A stretch of 64,000 nt of DNA from Leucobacter aridicollis (GCF_024399335.1 NZ_CP075339.1:1550001-1614000); one strand, 5' to 3'; shown: positions 56,701 to 64,000, counted from the stretch's first letter. Numbers and translations are program-made. Notes: generated by a model not told the origin, from the sequence alone.

Positions 56701-57037
56701 CTCGGTCATCGAGCGTTTCCGAGATGGTGAAGTGGATGTATTTCTCATCAGCTTGAAGGCGGGAGGAGTGGGTCTCAACCTCACCGAAGCCGACACCGTG
56801 ATTCTGCTTGATCCCTGGTGGAACCCGGCGAGCGAGGCCCAGGCAATCGACCGTACTCACCGGATCGGTCAGCAGAAGCCTGTAAACGTTGTCCGCATGA
56901 TTGCGCTCGGGACGATTGAGGAGAAAGTCCTTGAACTGCAGCGACGCAAGCGTGCACTCTTCGACGCAGTGATTGACGATGAGGAACTCTTTTCCAAATC
57001 TCTCACGGCCGATGACATGAGAGACCTGCTCGCCTGA
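53744..57037 (+). CDS. SNF2-family DEAD/DEAH-box helicase
   Basis: This 1,097-aa protein has a long N-terminal region of unknown fold (about 560 residues) and the Swi2/Snf2 ATPase: Walker A ADDMGLGKTLQ near 585, DEAQ box ILDEAQFVKN near 745, VTGTPIENSL, MLRRTKASV and the C-terminal DRTHRIGQQKPVNVVRM near 1040. A Gly/Ser/Glu-rich insertion of about 45 residues separates motif I from motif Ia. There is no SWIM motif in the N-terminus, unlike many bacterial relatives. It probably remodels nucleoprotein or works in DNA repair or defence; nothing adjacent decides this. Confidence 0.9.
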   Translation: MNSPDVDAPPPAQRGPEAAWRARLGELLGSRDGSLDGTQRAVRERGASSARGSVIAGGQFAQLGLQFEVREMIPRSADNWNGPLSRSVKPGQDAGSGIFQLGIRPAIRTERGWARGSLTWANIGHHGSRLSLDPAQQRWFRQLHALHRAGETVAIGKDPDWVFLDEYLSPALWTLLRQSERLGIALVVAGKGASVRLHERAELWLDTVAAGGGAVVLTPRLELDGAEVPFVETGAVGNHGVYIAGRGRDRSVHLAPTTNETTASEVALLSGALEPGGLTIAAQERTEFLADGLPELQSEFTVASSDGSVTLPDPDRVRLLLTAAWRAGHRLLLTWSDERPTRRRGEGRPATLGSVIPDEILAQELFPDAWRGDAPEWLDAEAQRGLPGPLELRGVAAAEFLTKVVPQLRDTPGVTVRVSGAVPAYRELQGVPHLKVTTVPSEREDWFDLGVLVTIEGRTVPFGPLFKALATGRTKLLLVDNTYLHLNHPAFAPLAALIAEGQDLDEWETGPRVPRHQVPNWADFEDLADESEAAVEWRELAREIGAARPVPVPEPAGITAELRSYQRDGFHWLAFLWRNRLGGILADDMGLGKTLQCLTLIAYAKEGERGGLDGPGVLRDSVEPGDYRESGGPAESNGSDGSGGFGGASIPWRRAAGRAERRPFLVVAPTSVMSNWAAEAARFAPGLRVRVRAATEAASGRTVRDDAAEADLIVTSYALFRLDFASYRSAAEDPELGIAGLILDEAQFVKNSAAQGNELAETLPVGWKLAVTGTPIENSLRELHALTKIVAPGLFPSARRFEEDYVRAIEQPAPGNSVGTGAGSGPKLQRELRARRTKELRRRIRPFMLRRTKASVAAELPEKQEQILEIELDSRHRALYDAFLQRERQKLFGLMEDLDRSRFTFFRSLTLLRMLALDATLIDGQYSEIPSAKLEALAEHARALASEGRRALVFSQFTSFLERASAHLAAEGIRTITLDGGTRNRDSVIERFRDGEVDVFLISLKAGGVGLNLTEADTVILLDPWWNPASEAQAIDRTHRIGQQKPVNVVRMIALGTIEEKVLELQRRKRALFDAVIDDEELFSKSLTADDMRDLLA

Positions 57038-57064
57038 TCGTTTCCTCGCCTGGTAGCGGGCCCG

Positions 57065-58645
57065 TCACTCCGCATGCGCCCTGCTCGTGCGAGCGCGAAA
57101 CCTGACAGTGCTGGGAGCGCGTGAGGTGTGCTCGGCCCCCGTCGGGCTCACCCACGTGAGTGCCCCAGCATCGTGTTGGATGAGCCTCCAACCGCTTGTG
57201 TGCTTCAACACGTGATGGCCTCGGCAGAGGGAAGCGAGATTGTCGGTACTTGTCGCGCCGCCGTGGGCAGCATCGATCGTGTGATCGATATCGCAGCTCG
57301 TCGCCTGCCTGCGACAACCTGGCGCTCGGCAATGGAGGTCTCGGGCGATGATCAACCGCCGCATGTGCGCGGATGGCCGATACGTCTTGACGCTCATGAC
57401 GGTGCCGCCAACCGTGACGTTCACGAGGTCCCAGCTATCGCCGGCTGCGGCGGCCCGTTCCGCTGCCTCGCGCGCAACCTTTCCGCCGATCGGGCCATAC
57501 CCAACAAGCTCCGCGACGCCACCAACATTGGCGTTGTCGCAAGCGGGGTCGCCCGTTGATTCAGTATCCGTGAGCGGTACGTCGTGCAGCCGATGCGCAG
57601 GTACAACGACCTGAATGCGGCCAGATATGCCCCGGCCGATCGGGGCCGACCCTTCGGCCGCAACCGGAACCTCGCCTGTCAGCAGGAGATCTGTGAAGAG
57701 GTCAGCCTCAATCTGCGAGCGAGTGCGGCCCCCGCCCTGCTCATGAGTGGAGAGTGCTGAGCGAGGGGTGCCCGCTCCACCCCTTCCACTGCCTGTGCCG
57801 TCGGCCCCCAGCGAACTCGCGGCTGCGGGTGACTCCGTCTTCGCAATGTGCTTGGCAATCTGAGCGACCCTGTCACGAATCGCGTATGCTGCCGTCGCTC
57901 GGAGGTACGCGGCGAACTCCGCCATGCCGTCCGGGAGATCGCGCACCTGTACGCATCGCCGTCTCGTGGCTGACTCGTGCTGTTCGTCAAGTGGAAGATC
58001 TGCAAGCTCCAGCGCAATCCGGTGGGCAATTGGCCGAAGCCTGTTGGGCGTCTCGACGCGGGCGTGTGGAATCACCTCAGCTTCATACTGTGCGCGCCGC
58101 GTCGACGCCTGCTCTGGTGGAAGAGATTGAAAGACAAGCCCCTCGTCGACGGTGACGTGCACGACCTGCAGCGAAACGCGGCCTGCAGCGAGTTCGGTTA
58201 GGGTTGCTTTGTAGACGTCGACCGTGTGGTGAGCTGTATGCATGAGCTTTTCGGCCGCGTACTCGCTGAGGTGGAGGCGCGCCGCGACCTCGAGTCTCAG
58301 CGAGCGCAGTTCGAGCTCTGGATTCCGAGAGCGGCTACTCTCGCCGACAGTCGCGTGCCCGAAAGTGCGCCGCATCAGGCCGCCAAGCGCGCGCAGCTGA
58401 GCTGCTTCAGCCGCTCGTGCAGCCGATGCTGCGTCGGCCATGTCGGCGAGGTCTGTTGCGTCAGCCCGGTCGTCGGCGTCGAGTCCATTGGCGGTCACGG
58501 GTGCATCTGAGCCCGGCACAGTATGGCTAGGCGGTGATGCGGCCGTGGAATCGGGGACCGCTGCGGTGGAAGTCGTTGGGGCGCCTGGGGCGCCTGGGTG
58601 GCCTGGGACGTCTGGTGGTTGCTCGTGTTCGGAAGTATTTAACAT
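57065..58645 (-). CDS. DUF222/HNH endonuclease-signature protein
   Basis: This 526-aa protein has the DUF222 (13E12-repeat type) N-terminal region and a C-terminal HNH domain: CRAPGCRRQATSCDIDH, then LASLCRGHHVLKH, giving the zinc cysteines and the Asp-His / His-His core. These proteins are very abundant in actinobacteria, often in several copies, and their role is unclear. The N-terminal 70 residues are Pro/Ala/Asp-rich. ATG at 58645 is my choice; GTG at 58690 is in frame and cannot be excluded. It converges on the SNF2 helicase. Confidence 0.85.
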   Translation of the reverse strand: MLNTSEHEQPPDVPGHPGAPGAPTTSTAAVPDSTAASPPSHTVPGSDAPVTANGLDADDRADATDLADMADAASAARAAEAAQLRALGGLMRRTFGHATVGESSRSRNPELELRSLRLEVAARLHLSEYAAEKLMHTAHHTVDVYKATLTELAAGRVSLQVVHVTVDEGLVFQSLPPEQASTRRAQYEAEVIPHARVETPNRLRPIAHRIALELADLPLDEQHESATRRRCVQVRDLPDGMAEFAAYLRATAAYAIRDRVAQIAKHIAKTESPAAASSLGADGTGSGRGGAGTPRSALSTHEQGGGRTRSQIEADLFTDLLLTGEVPVAAEGSAPIGRGISGRIQVVVPAHRLHDVPLTDTESTGDPACDNANVGGVAELVGYGPIGGKVAREAAERAAAAGDSWDLVNVTVGGTVMSVKTYRPSAHMRRLIIARDLHCRAPGCRRQATSCDIDHTIDAAHGGATSTDNLASLCRGHHVLKHTSGWRLIQHDAGALTWVSPTGAEHTSRAPSTVRFRARTSRAHAE

Positions 58646-58993
58646 GGGATGAGTCAAGCACTGGTGCACACCCCGGCCGGCGCTTTCCACAGGATGAGGT
58701 CAGTTTGCCGCTACCAGCGGAGGACGTCACCCTTGTGGACCGAGCAAGCAATGCTTCGCGCTCCGCAAGTCGCCAGTGCTATGAGCGGCACTTAGCGCCC
58801 TGGCGGCCCCTGGTGGCGCCCGAGCGTCGCCCGGGGCATCCCAGCGGCACCCAGCGGTACTTGGCACCCTGACGGCACTCAGCGGCGAATGGGGCATCAC
58901 TTGTCACTCTGGAGTTGAGCGCCTACGCTGAAAGAGCAACCAGAGCCTGAGCGCCAGGTCGCGGACCGGCGCCGTCCTATGTAGGGAGCCGGA
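58646..58993. other. Intergenic region with degenerate direct repeats
   Basis: No gene is visible in this 348 bp. It contains three related 16-bp blocks of the form GCGGCACYYAGCGG (near 58784, 58844 and 58872), several further GGCACC copies, and a promoter at 58901-58929. The upstream part serves the divergent HNH gene. Confidence 0.4.
58901..58929 (+). promoter_or_regulatory. Promoter of the HPNR-repeat membrane protein gene
   Basis: TTGTCA, a 17-nt spacer and TACGCT give a good match to the consensus. The predicted start is about 57 nt before the ATG at 58994. Confidence 0.6.
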
Positions 58994-59689
58994 ATGACAG
59001 CGTTGCCGCCAAATGGTCAAGTTGGGCAGCCCGTAAACGGCGGACAGCCGCCCCAGGTCGCACGGCAAGTCCTGCCACACCCGAACCTACACCCGAACCG
59101 ACACCCGAACCGACACCCGAGCCAGTACCCGAACCAGCGACCGCGCTCGAGCGTCGGCGCGGTTGTCGCCGTAGTGCTCGGGGCGATCCTCACGCTCGGG
59201 GGTTTGCCGTTTGGCCTCGCAGTCGGCGCTCTCGCGACGGTTCCAAAGGTATTCGAAATGATTGAGGAGGTCACCGAGGTGACCCCGAGTGGCACGGTGA
59301 CAGCTAGCAGAGCAGATGACGCGTTCTATCTCCTTGCGCCAGAAGATGCTCCGAATGCTTCGTTCCCTATCGAATGCACTGCAACGACTGAGTCCGGGAG
59401 GAGTCTTCCTGTTCAGGCGGTCCGCCCCTACTCGTTCAGCTCCGAGTATCGAGGCGGCGACTTTAACTCCTTTGCGATCGTGCGGGCGGAGAGCCCTGGA
59501 GAGATCCTGATCGAGTGCCCAAGCGATGTCGTTGGCGTCGTCGCCGCGCCCGCCTTCAACGCCGCGAGCTTCTTTGCCCCGCTCTTCGGGTGGTCAATTG
59601 GCGGTGTCGTCGCGACGGTCATGGGTGTTGCGCTTGTAGTGGTCGGAATCGTATTGCTCGTCCGGCGACCGCGCGCCGTGCAAGGTTAG
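58994..59689 (+). CDS. Uncharacterised two-helix membrane protein with HPNR repeats
   Basis: This 231-aa protein has a Gly/Pro/Gln-rich N-terminus containing five four-residue units of the form HPN[RL] (residues about 28-48) and two membrane helices near residues 55-80 and 190-225. About 110 residues lie between them and would be extracytoplasmic. GGAG lies 5 nt before the ATG. I do not recognise the family. The final segment (VLLVRRPRAVQG) is a basic cytoplasmic end. Confidence 0.65.
   Translation: MTALPPNGQVGQPVNGGQPPQVARQVLPHPNLHPNRHPNRHPSQYPNQRPRSSVGAVVAVVLGAILTLGGLPFGLAVGALATVPKVFEMIEEVTEVTPSGTVTASRADDAFYLLAPEDAPNASFPIECTATTESGRSLPVQAVRPYSFSSEYRGGDFNSFAIVRAESPGEILIECPSDVVGVVAAPAFNAASFFAPLFGWSIGGVVATVMGVALVVVGIVLLVRRPRAVQG
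59077..59136 (+). repeat. Five tandem 12-bp units (ACACCCGAACCG type)
   Basis: Units begin at 59077, 59089, 59101, 59113 and 59125; the second and third are identical. They encode the HPNR repeats of the membrane protein at 58994. Confidence 0.9.
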
Positions 59690-59739
59690 CGAAGGAGCGA
59701 AGGGCAGCGTCCGTCGCCCCGTCGGCGACCTGGACCTAC

Positions 59740-59817
59740 ATGCTCGTCGACAACAACCCGCTTGGTACGCGGGCAGACCGCGCGACTCGTGGGTTGAAGC
59801 GCCTCACTCGCCGATAG
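59740..59817 (+). CDS. Possible small basic protein or gene remnant
   Basis: A 25-codon frame (MLVDNNPLGTRADRATRG, then LKRLTRR) has GC-rich third positions and a reasonable protein composition, and the open frame extends upstream into the previous gene's end. There is no ribosome binding site. It may be a remnant of a longer gene or chance. Confidence 0.2.
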   Translation: MLVDNNPLGTRADRATRGLKRLTRR

Positions 59818-59824
59818 GGCAGGT

Positions 59825-59852
59825 TTGACAGCTCTCGGAATAGGCGTATGCT
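59825..59852 (+). promoter_or_regulatory. Promoter of the nrtR-nadABC operon
   Basis: TTGACA and TATGCT, separated by 16 nt, make the best consensus promoter in the window. Transcription should start near 59860, within the overlapping dyads. Confidence 0.75.
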
Positions 59853-59879
59853 GACTTATGGTCAGAATGACTTTAAGTC
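59851..59879. promoter_or_regulatory. Two small dyads, candidate NrtR operator
   Basis: CTGAC-N5-GTCAG (59851-59865) and GACTTTAAGTC (59869-59879) overlap the -10 element and start site of the NAD operon. Both share GACTT. A repressor bound here would block transcription. Binding by the NrtR-like product is inferred from position. Confidence 0.55.
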
Positions 59880-59898
59880 TGAATTGAGCGGAGCGAGG

Positions 59899-60888
59899 AT
59901 GCACTACCAGCGCGCTAGCGTCGCCGAGCGTCGCTATCTGCCGCCAGCGGTTGCAGTGTCAGTCGTCGCATTCGCCCTGCGACCGCCCGCGGACGCCGAG
60001 CATGTCGGCGAGGCCGCCGCGGCTCCCACAATTTGGCTTCCCCTCGTGCGAAGGACTCGCGCGCCTTTTCTCGGTGAATGGGCGCTACCAGGCGGGCCAA
60101 CCGAGTGGGATGAGACACTCTCCGATACCGCGCTCCGCACCCTGCGGGCCGCTGCCCGAAGGAATCCGCGTCACCTCGAACAGCTTTACTCATTTGGCGG
60201 TATAGAGCGATCGGCGGACGCCCAGCGGCTCGTCACCATCGCCTACTGGGCGCAGTACGGCGAGCTCGAGCTCGAGCTCGACGCCGAGCCAAACGCTGAC
60301 GCCGACCCAAACGCTGGTGTCGAGCTGCCGCGCGAGGGGCGCGCTCGCGTGGATTCCGATCCTGATCCCGTGCCTCGGCCCCGCCGCTGGGACGACCCGC
60401 TCCCGCCCCTGTCATCACGCGACGGAGGCGACGCGGGGGCGGCTGAAACCGCGGAGGCACTCGAACAGACCGCGGGGGAGAACGTCGCCTGGTTCTCAAT
60501 CGACCGACTTCCGCAGCTCGCGTTCGATCACGCCGAGATCATTGACCATGCCGTCGACAGGCTTCGCGCCAAAACCGAGTACGCGGCGGTCGCGCACAGG
60601 TTCCTTGGTGGGTCATTCACGCTCGGGCAGCTCCGCGCGGTTACTGAAGCAGTGCTCGGCCAGGCCATCGACCCAGCAAACTTCAGGAGGCAAGCGCTCG
60701 CCCGCGGCGGGCTCGTCGACACGGGCGAGCTTGACTCTGGCGGTGCGCACCGGCCAGCCCGGCTCTACAGGTTCAGCGAGTCTGACCAGACCCCGGACGT
60801 CACACGCCGGAGAACGCCAACCGCTCCGCCAACCGCATTAGCCCCCAGACCCGACACGACCAAAGAAGACGCGAGGAGCAACTCATGA
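59899..60888 (+). CDS. NrtR-like Nudix-fold transcriptional regulator of NAD synthesis
   Basis: This 329-aa protein has an N-terminal Nudix fold and a C-terminal winged helix (from about residue 225: FTLGQLRAVTEAVLGQ, then NFRRQALARGGLVDTGE). The Nudix box, WALPGGPTEWDETLSDTALR then TLRAAARRN, has lost the REXXEE glutamates, so hydrolase activity is unlikely and ADP-ribose sensing is the probable role. A polar, acidic insert of about 60 residues (near 135-195) is unusual. It overlaps nadA by 4 nt. ATG at 59899 has GGAG 5 nt upstream; ATG at 59848 lies inside the promoter and is rejected. Confidence 0.85.
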   Translation: MHYQRASVAERRYLPPAVAVSVVAFALRPPADAEHVGEAAAAPTIWLPLVRRTRAPFLGEWALPGGPTEWDETLSDTALRTLRAAARRNPRHLEQLYSFGGIERSADAQRLVTIAYWAQYGELELELDAEPNADADPNAGVELPREGRARVDSDPDPVPRPRRWDDPLPPLSSRDGGDAGAAETAEALEQTAGENVAWFSIDRLPQLAFDHAEIIDHAVDRLRAKTEYAAVAHRFLGGSFTLGQLRAVTEAVLGQAIDPANFRRQALARGGLVDTGELDSGGAHRPARLYRFSESDQTPDVTRRRTPTAPPTALAPRPDTTKEDARSNS

Positions 60889-62222
60889 GCAGCGTGCACG
60901 AACTTATCCGCGGCGCGGCAGCCCGCGAGGCGGCTGTATCCGAGCGACCCGGCCGGCCAACGACGGCCCCACATCGCAAGCCGATAGCGCTCCGGGCGAC
61001 AGGCTCGGTATCTTCGTGCGATGCCGACCTCGCAGACGATCCGTGGTCGATCGACACGAAGCCCGGCTACGGTCCCGGTGCCTCCGTCGGTGACGTGATC
61101 CCGGGGACGGCGCCGCGCCAGGGCCCGCTGCCCGAGCGATACACGAACGCGAGCGACGCTGAGCTTGACCAGTGGATCACGGCGGCGAAGGCGGAGCTTG
61201 GTGACCGCGTCCGGATCCTCGGCCACTTTTACCAACGCGACGAAATCGTGAAGTACGCAGACTTCGTCGGCGACTCGTTCATGCTTGCGCAGGCCGCGAA
61301 ACAACACCCTGAGGCCGAATCGTTCGTGTTCTGCGGTGTGCACTTTATGGCCGAGACAGCCGACATCCTGTCTGGCCCTGAGCAGTCTGTCGTCTTGCCG
61401 AACCTTGCCGCCGGATGTTCGATGGCAGACATGGCGACGATCGAGCAGGTCGAAGCGTGCTGGAGCGAGCTGACAGCCGCGCTCGGTCCAGCCGCCGAGG
61501 GTGAGCTGCAGCCAGTGATTCCCGTCACCTACATGAACTCGTCTGCAGCGATCAAGGCGTTCTGCGGGCGCAACGGCGGCATCGTGTGCACGTCGTCGAA
61601 CGCCCGCACCGTGCTCGAGTGGGCGTTCGAACGCGGCCAACGCGTTGTGTTCTTCCCCGACCAGCACCTCGGACGCAACACGGCGAAGGCAATGGGGGTC
61701 CCTGAGGAGCTCATGCCGCTCTGGCGCCCGCATCTTGCACTCGGCGGAAACACGGCTGAGCAGCTCAGAGATTCGAAGGTCATCCTGTGGAACGGCTTCT
61801 GCTCGGTGCACAAGCGTTTCACCGTCGCGCAGATCGAGCAGGCACGCGCAGAGTATCCCGGCGCGCGGGTTATCGTGCACCCAGAGTGCCCGGCGCCGGT
61901 CGTCGAGGCAGCTGACGGGGCAGGATCGACGGAGTTCATTCGCAAGGAGGTCGAGGCGGCGGCGCCGGGCGCAGTTCTCGCCATCGGCACCGAGATCAAC
62001 CTCGTGAACCGGCTTCAGCAGCAGCGCCCTGACCTCACGATCTTCTGCCTCGACCCGGTCGTGTGCCCGTGCTCGACAATGTATCGAATCCACCCCGCCT
62101 ACCTTGCCTGGACACTTGAGTCGCTCCTCGCTGGGCAGGTGCCGAACCAGATCAGCGTCACGGATGACGTGGCGCACGACTCGCGGATCGCGCTCGAGCG
62201 GATGCTTGCGGCGAAGCCGTGA
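60885..62222 (+). CDS. nadA: Quinolinate synthase
   Basis: This 445-aa [4Fe-4S] enzyme condenses iminoaspartate with dihydroxyacetone phosphate. ILGHFYQRDEIVKYAD and FCGVHFMAETADIL carry substrate and cluster ligands; further cysteines are in VHPECPAPVV and PVVCPCSTMYRIHP. A 60-residue N-terminal extension is unconserved. It overlaps the regulator upstream and nadB downstream (GTGA). Confidence 0.96.
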   Translation: MSSVHELIRGAAAREAAVSERPGRPTTAPHRKPIALRATGSVSSCDADLADDPWSIDTKPGYGPGASVGDVIPGTAPRQGPLPERYTNASDAELDQWITAAKAELGDRVRILGHFYQRDEIVKYADFVGDSFMLAQAAKQHPEAESFVFCGVHFMAETADILSGPEQSVVLPNLAAGCSMADMATIEQVEACWSELTAALGPAAEGELQPVIPVTYMNSSAAIKAFCGRNGGIVCTSSNARTVLEWAFERGQRVVFFPDQHLGRNTAKAMGVPEELMPLWRPHLALGGNTAEQLRDSKVILWNGFCSVHKRFTVAQIEQARAEYPGARVIVHPECPAPVVEAADGAGSTEFIRKEVEAAAPGAVLAIGTEINLVNRLQQQRPDLTIFCLDPVVCPCSTMYRIHPAYLAWTLESLLAGQVPNQISVTDDVAHDSRIALERMLAAKP

Positions 62223-63889
62223 TTCTCGTCATCGGAGCAGGTGTTGCTGGGCTCTCGTCCGCGCTTGCGGCGGTGGCGAGGGGCGCAGAGGTGATGCTCG
62301 TGACGCCGGGACGCTTGCGGGATGGCGGCAACACTGCGCTCGCGCAGGGAGGAATCGCCGCGGCTGTCGGGCCGGGCGACACGACTGACGCGCACCTCGC
62401 CGACACTGTCAGTGCGGGGGCAGGCCTCGTCAACGCCACGGCCGCGCGCGTGCTGACTGTCGAAGGCGCCAGGATTGTGCGCGAGTTGCTCGCCGCTGGG
62501 CTGGCAGTCGACCGCGCCAGCGATGACTCGGTGCTACTCGGGCTTGAGGGGGCTCACAGTGTGCCCCGCATACTTCACTCGGGTGGCGACCGCACGGGGG
62601 CGGCGCTGCATGCCTTCCTGGCAGAGCGTGCGCTTGTTGCAGTCGCCGAAGGAAGGCTGCAACTCCGCGAAGAAACCAGACTGACCGCACTCATCGTCGA
62701 TGCCGGGGAAGTGACGGGTGCGCAGCTCCGAACTGCCGGCCCATCCGGCGACGCCAGCGCGAACACCGCGCAGCCCGCTGCCGCTGTCGTGCTGGCGACG
62801 GGCGGCTATGCCGCAATGTATCCGCGCACGACGAACCACGCGGGGGCGCGGGGCGAAGGGATCCTCATCGCCGCGCGAGCCGGTGCGCTTGTCTCTGACC
62901 TCGAGTTCGTGCAGTTTCACCCAACCGCGCTTGAGAGCGGTGAGCTCATCTCGGAAGCGGTCCGTGGCGCCGGTGCCGTGCTGCGAGACTTCGCAGGGCG
63001 GCGGTTCATGGAGGGGCGTCACCCGCTTGCCGAGCTCGCGTCGCGCGACGTCGTGTCTCGCGAGATTCACCGCGTGCTCCGTGAGGGGACTCGGGGGCCA
63101 GGGGGCGGCGGAGCGTCGTTGGACACAGTCTTTCTCGATGCGACCCCCATCGAACGGGAGCACGGCCGTGGGGCCCTCGAGAGACTGTTCCCCGGTATCT
63201 CTGCTGCAGTTAGGGCCCAGGGCTTCGACTGGACACGCGATCCAATCCCGGTGACGCCCGCTGCTCACTACTCCATGGGTGGCGTCGCCAGTGACGTGCT
63301 CGGGCGAAGCAGCCTTCCGGGCTTGTTCGTTGCCGGAGAAGTCGCATCAACAGGCGTGCACGGTGCCAACCGGCTCGCCTCGAACTCCCTGCTTGAAGGG
63401 CTCGTCTTTGGCGAGCGTGCGGGCGCAGAGGCCGCGCGCTACGCAGCCTCTGGCAAGCAAGGCTGGGACGTCGCTGCGGCTGCGCTTGGGGTTGAGATGG
63501 ACACCGACCCAGGTCAGAGCGTGGCTCGCCTCACCCAAGGTGGGGAAGGGTGCGCCACAGCGGGCACCGGCGCGGCAGGTGTGGCCAGGGCGACAGCCGA
63601 AGCCGCCACCGCAGGTGGAGCCACCGCGGTCGCGGAAGCGATCGCGGGATCTCTCGGGATCGAGCGCGACGCCGACGGGCTGTTGCGAGCTTCCAGCGTC
63701 TTCGCCAGGGAAGCTGCCCTCGGCTCAGACCTGGCGGAGTTCGCTGGCCTCGTGTGCGTTGCGGCGCTCGCGCGCACTGAATCTCGCGGGGCTCACCAGC
63801 GATCCGACCACCCAGATACTCACGACCGCTTTGCCCAACGACGCGGGCTCGTACTGACGCCTTCGAGGGAGCCAGTCGCTGTCGGCTAG
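62219..63889 (+). CDS. nadB: L-aspartate oxidase
   Basis: This 556-aa flavoenzyme oxidises aspartate to iminoaspartate for NadA. The FAD motif is LVIGAGVAGLSSALAAVA, followed by EFVQFHPTAL, HYSMGGVASDVLG and VAGEVASTGVHGANRLASNS. The C-terminal helical region contains a repetitive Ala/Gly/Thr-rich stretch of about 50 residues. The GTG start overlaps the nadA stop. Confidence 0.95.
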   Translation: MILVIGAGVAGLSSALAAVARGAEVMLVTPGRLRDGGNTALAQGGIAAAVGPGDTTDAHLADTVSAGAGLVNATAARVLTVEGARIVRELLAAGLAVDRASDDSVLLGLEGAHSVPRILHSGGDRTGAALHAFLAERALVAVAEGRLQLREETRLTALIVDAGEVTGAQLRTAGPSGDASANTAQPAAAVVLATGGYAAMYPRTTNHAGARGEGILIAARAGALVSDLEFVQFHPTALESGELISEAVRGAGAVLRDFAGRRFMEGRHPLAELASRDVVSREIHRVLREGTRGPGGGGASLDTVFLDATPIEREHGRGALERLFPGISAAVRAQGFDWTRDPIPVTPAAHYSMGGVASDVLGRSSLPGLFVAGEVASTGVHGANRLASNSLLEGLVFGERAGAEAARYAASGKQGWDVAAAALGVEMDTDPGQSVARLTQGGEGCATAGTGAAGVARATAEAATAGGATAVAEAIAGSLGIERDADGLLRASSVFAREAALGSDLAEFAGLVCVAALARTESRGAHQRSDHPDTHDRFAQRRGLVLTPSREPVAVG

Positions 63890-63972
63890 CGTGACGTCGC
63901 ACCGAAGCCCCCGATTTCACCCCACATTCACCTGAGCGCAACGCTCACGCCACAACCCCGAGGAGCTGCCAC

Positions 63973-64000
63973 GTGCTTACCCCGCAAATCGTTTCTGATG
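63973..64000 (+). CDS. nadC: Nicotinate-nucleotide pyrophosphorylase, 5' end only
   Basis: GTG at 63973 opens a frame (MLTPQIVSD) that runs off the window, with GAGGAG 7 nt upstream. It follows nadA and nadB, where nadC is expected, but only nine residues are visible, so the identity rests on context. Confidence 0.6.

Noticed and set aside
57065..58645. Mobile element based on the HNH domain
   Set aside because: DUF222/HNH proteins are ordinary chromosomal genes in actinobacteria, and I see no terminal repeats, integrase or target duplication around this one.
59077..59136. CRISPR-like direct repeats
   Set aside because: The units are 12 bp, directly tandem with no spacers, in frame within a coding sequence, and no cas genes are present.
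60765..62177. A 470-codon open frame opposite nadA
   Set aside because: nadA has every cluster cysteine and coupled neighbours. The antisense product is Arg/His-rich and featureless.

Overview
The window reads as a contiguous chromosomal segment of a high-GC actinobacterium. Gene content and order point to Microbacteriaceae, possibly a Leucobacter-like organism; this is inferred from recalled gene order (his-trp-lgt-pyk, a HGxxPAAW protein between the Trp-associated membrane protein and trpC, polA-rpsA-coaE, rne-rplU-rpmA-obg-proBA-nadD-rsfS) and not from a search. I see no phage, plasmid, insertion sequence or CRISPR array.

Layout. 1-3.7 kb: priA (partial) converges on an orphan trpB that carries its own tryptophan attenuator (leader peptide [10 protein letters not shown] plus terminator). 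3.75-8.8 kb: a SWIM zinc-finger protein and a long DUF6493-like partner interrupted by an apparent one-base frameshift. 8.9-13.6 kb: fmt, rsmB, an MFS transporter and rpe, converging on an SMR transporter. 14-18.3 kb: a divergent amine-catabolism cluster (FAD oxidoreductase against aldehyde dehydrogenase, Lrp regulator and cupin). 18.4-20.7 kb: a thiamine-binding-fold protein, an EamA exporter and a divergent LysR regulator. 20.9-31.3 kb: histidine genes hisE-G-F-I, then trpE, a Trp-associated membrane protein, a HGxxPAAW protein, trpC-B-A, lgt and pyk. 31.4-39.2 kb: tRNA-Leu(CAA), an ANTAR response regulator, a thioesterase, polA, rpsA, a DUF4126 protein, coaE and a VKOR protein. 39.4-49.4 kb: RNase E/G, rplU, rpmA, obg, proB, proA, two uncharacterised membrane proteins, nadD, rsfS and tRNA-Ala(GGC). 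49.7-60 kb: a spermidine-synthase-like protein, a GrpB-GNAT-GNAT fusion, ctaB, a SNF2-family helicase, a DUF222/HNH protein and an uncharacterised membrane protein. 60-64 kb: an NrtR-like regulator followed by nadA, nadB and the first codons of nadC.

Regulation. Fourteen gene or leader-peptide starts lie 6 or 7 nt (6 nt in 13) downstream of a TANNNT-like -10 element, which implies leaderless transcripts. The main trp genes start with a leaderless trpE and show no attenuator, while the orphan trpB has a textbook one. The NAD genes are probably controlled by the NrtR-like protein, whose Nudix box has lost its catalytic glutamates and whose promoter overlaps two small dyads.

The most interesting observations are the attenuated orphan trpB, the SWIM/DUF6493 pair with its frameshift, the GrpB-GNAT-GNAT fusion, the catalytically degenerate NrtR-like regulator, and the regular leaderless architecture.
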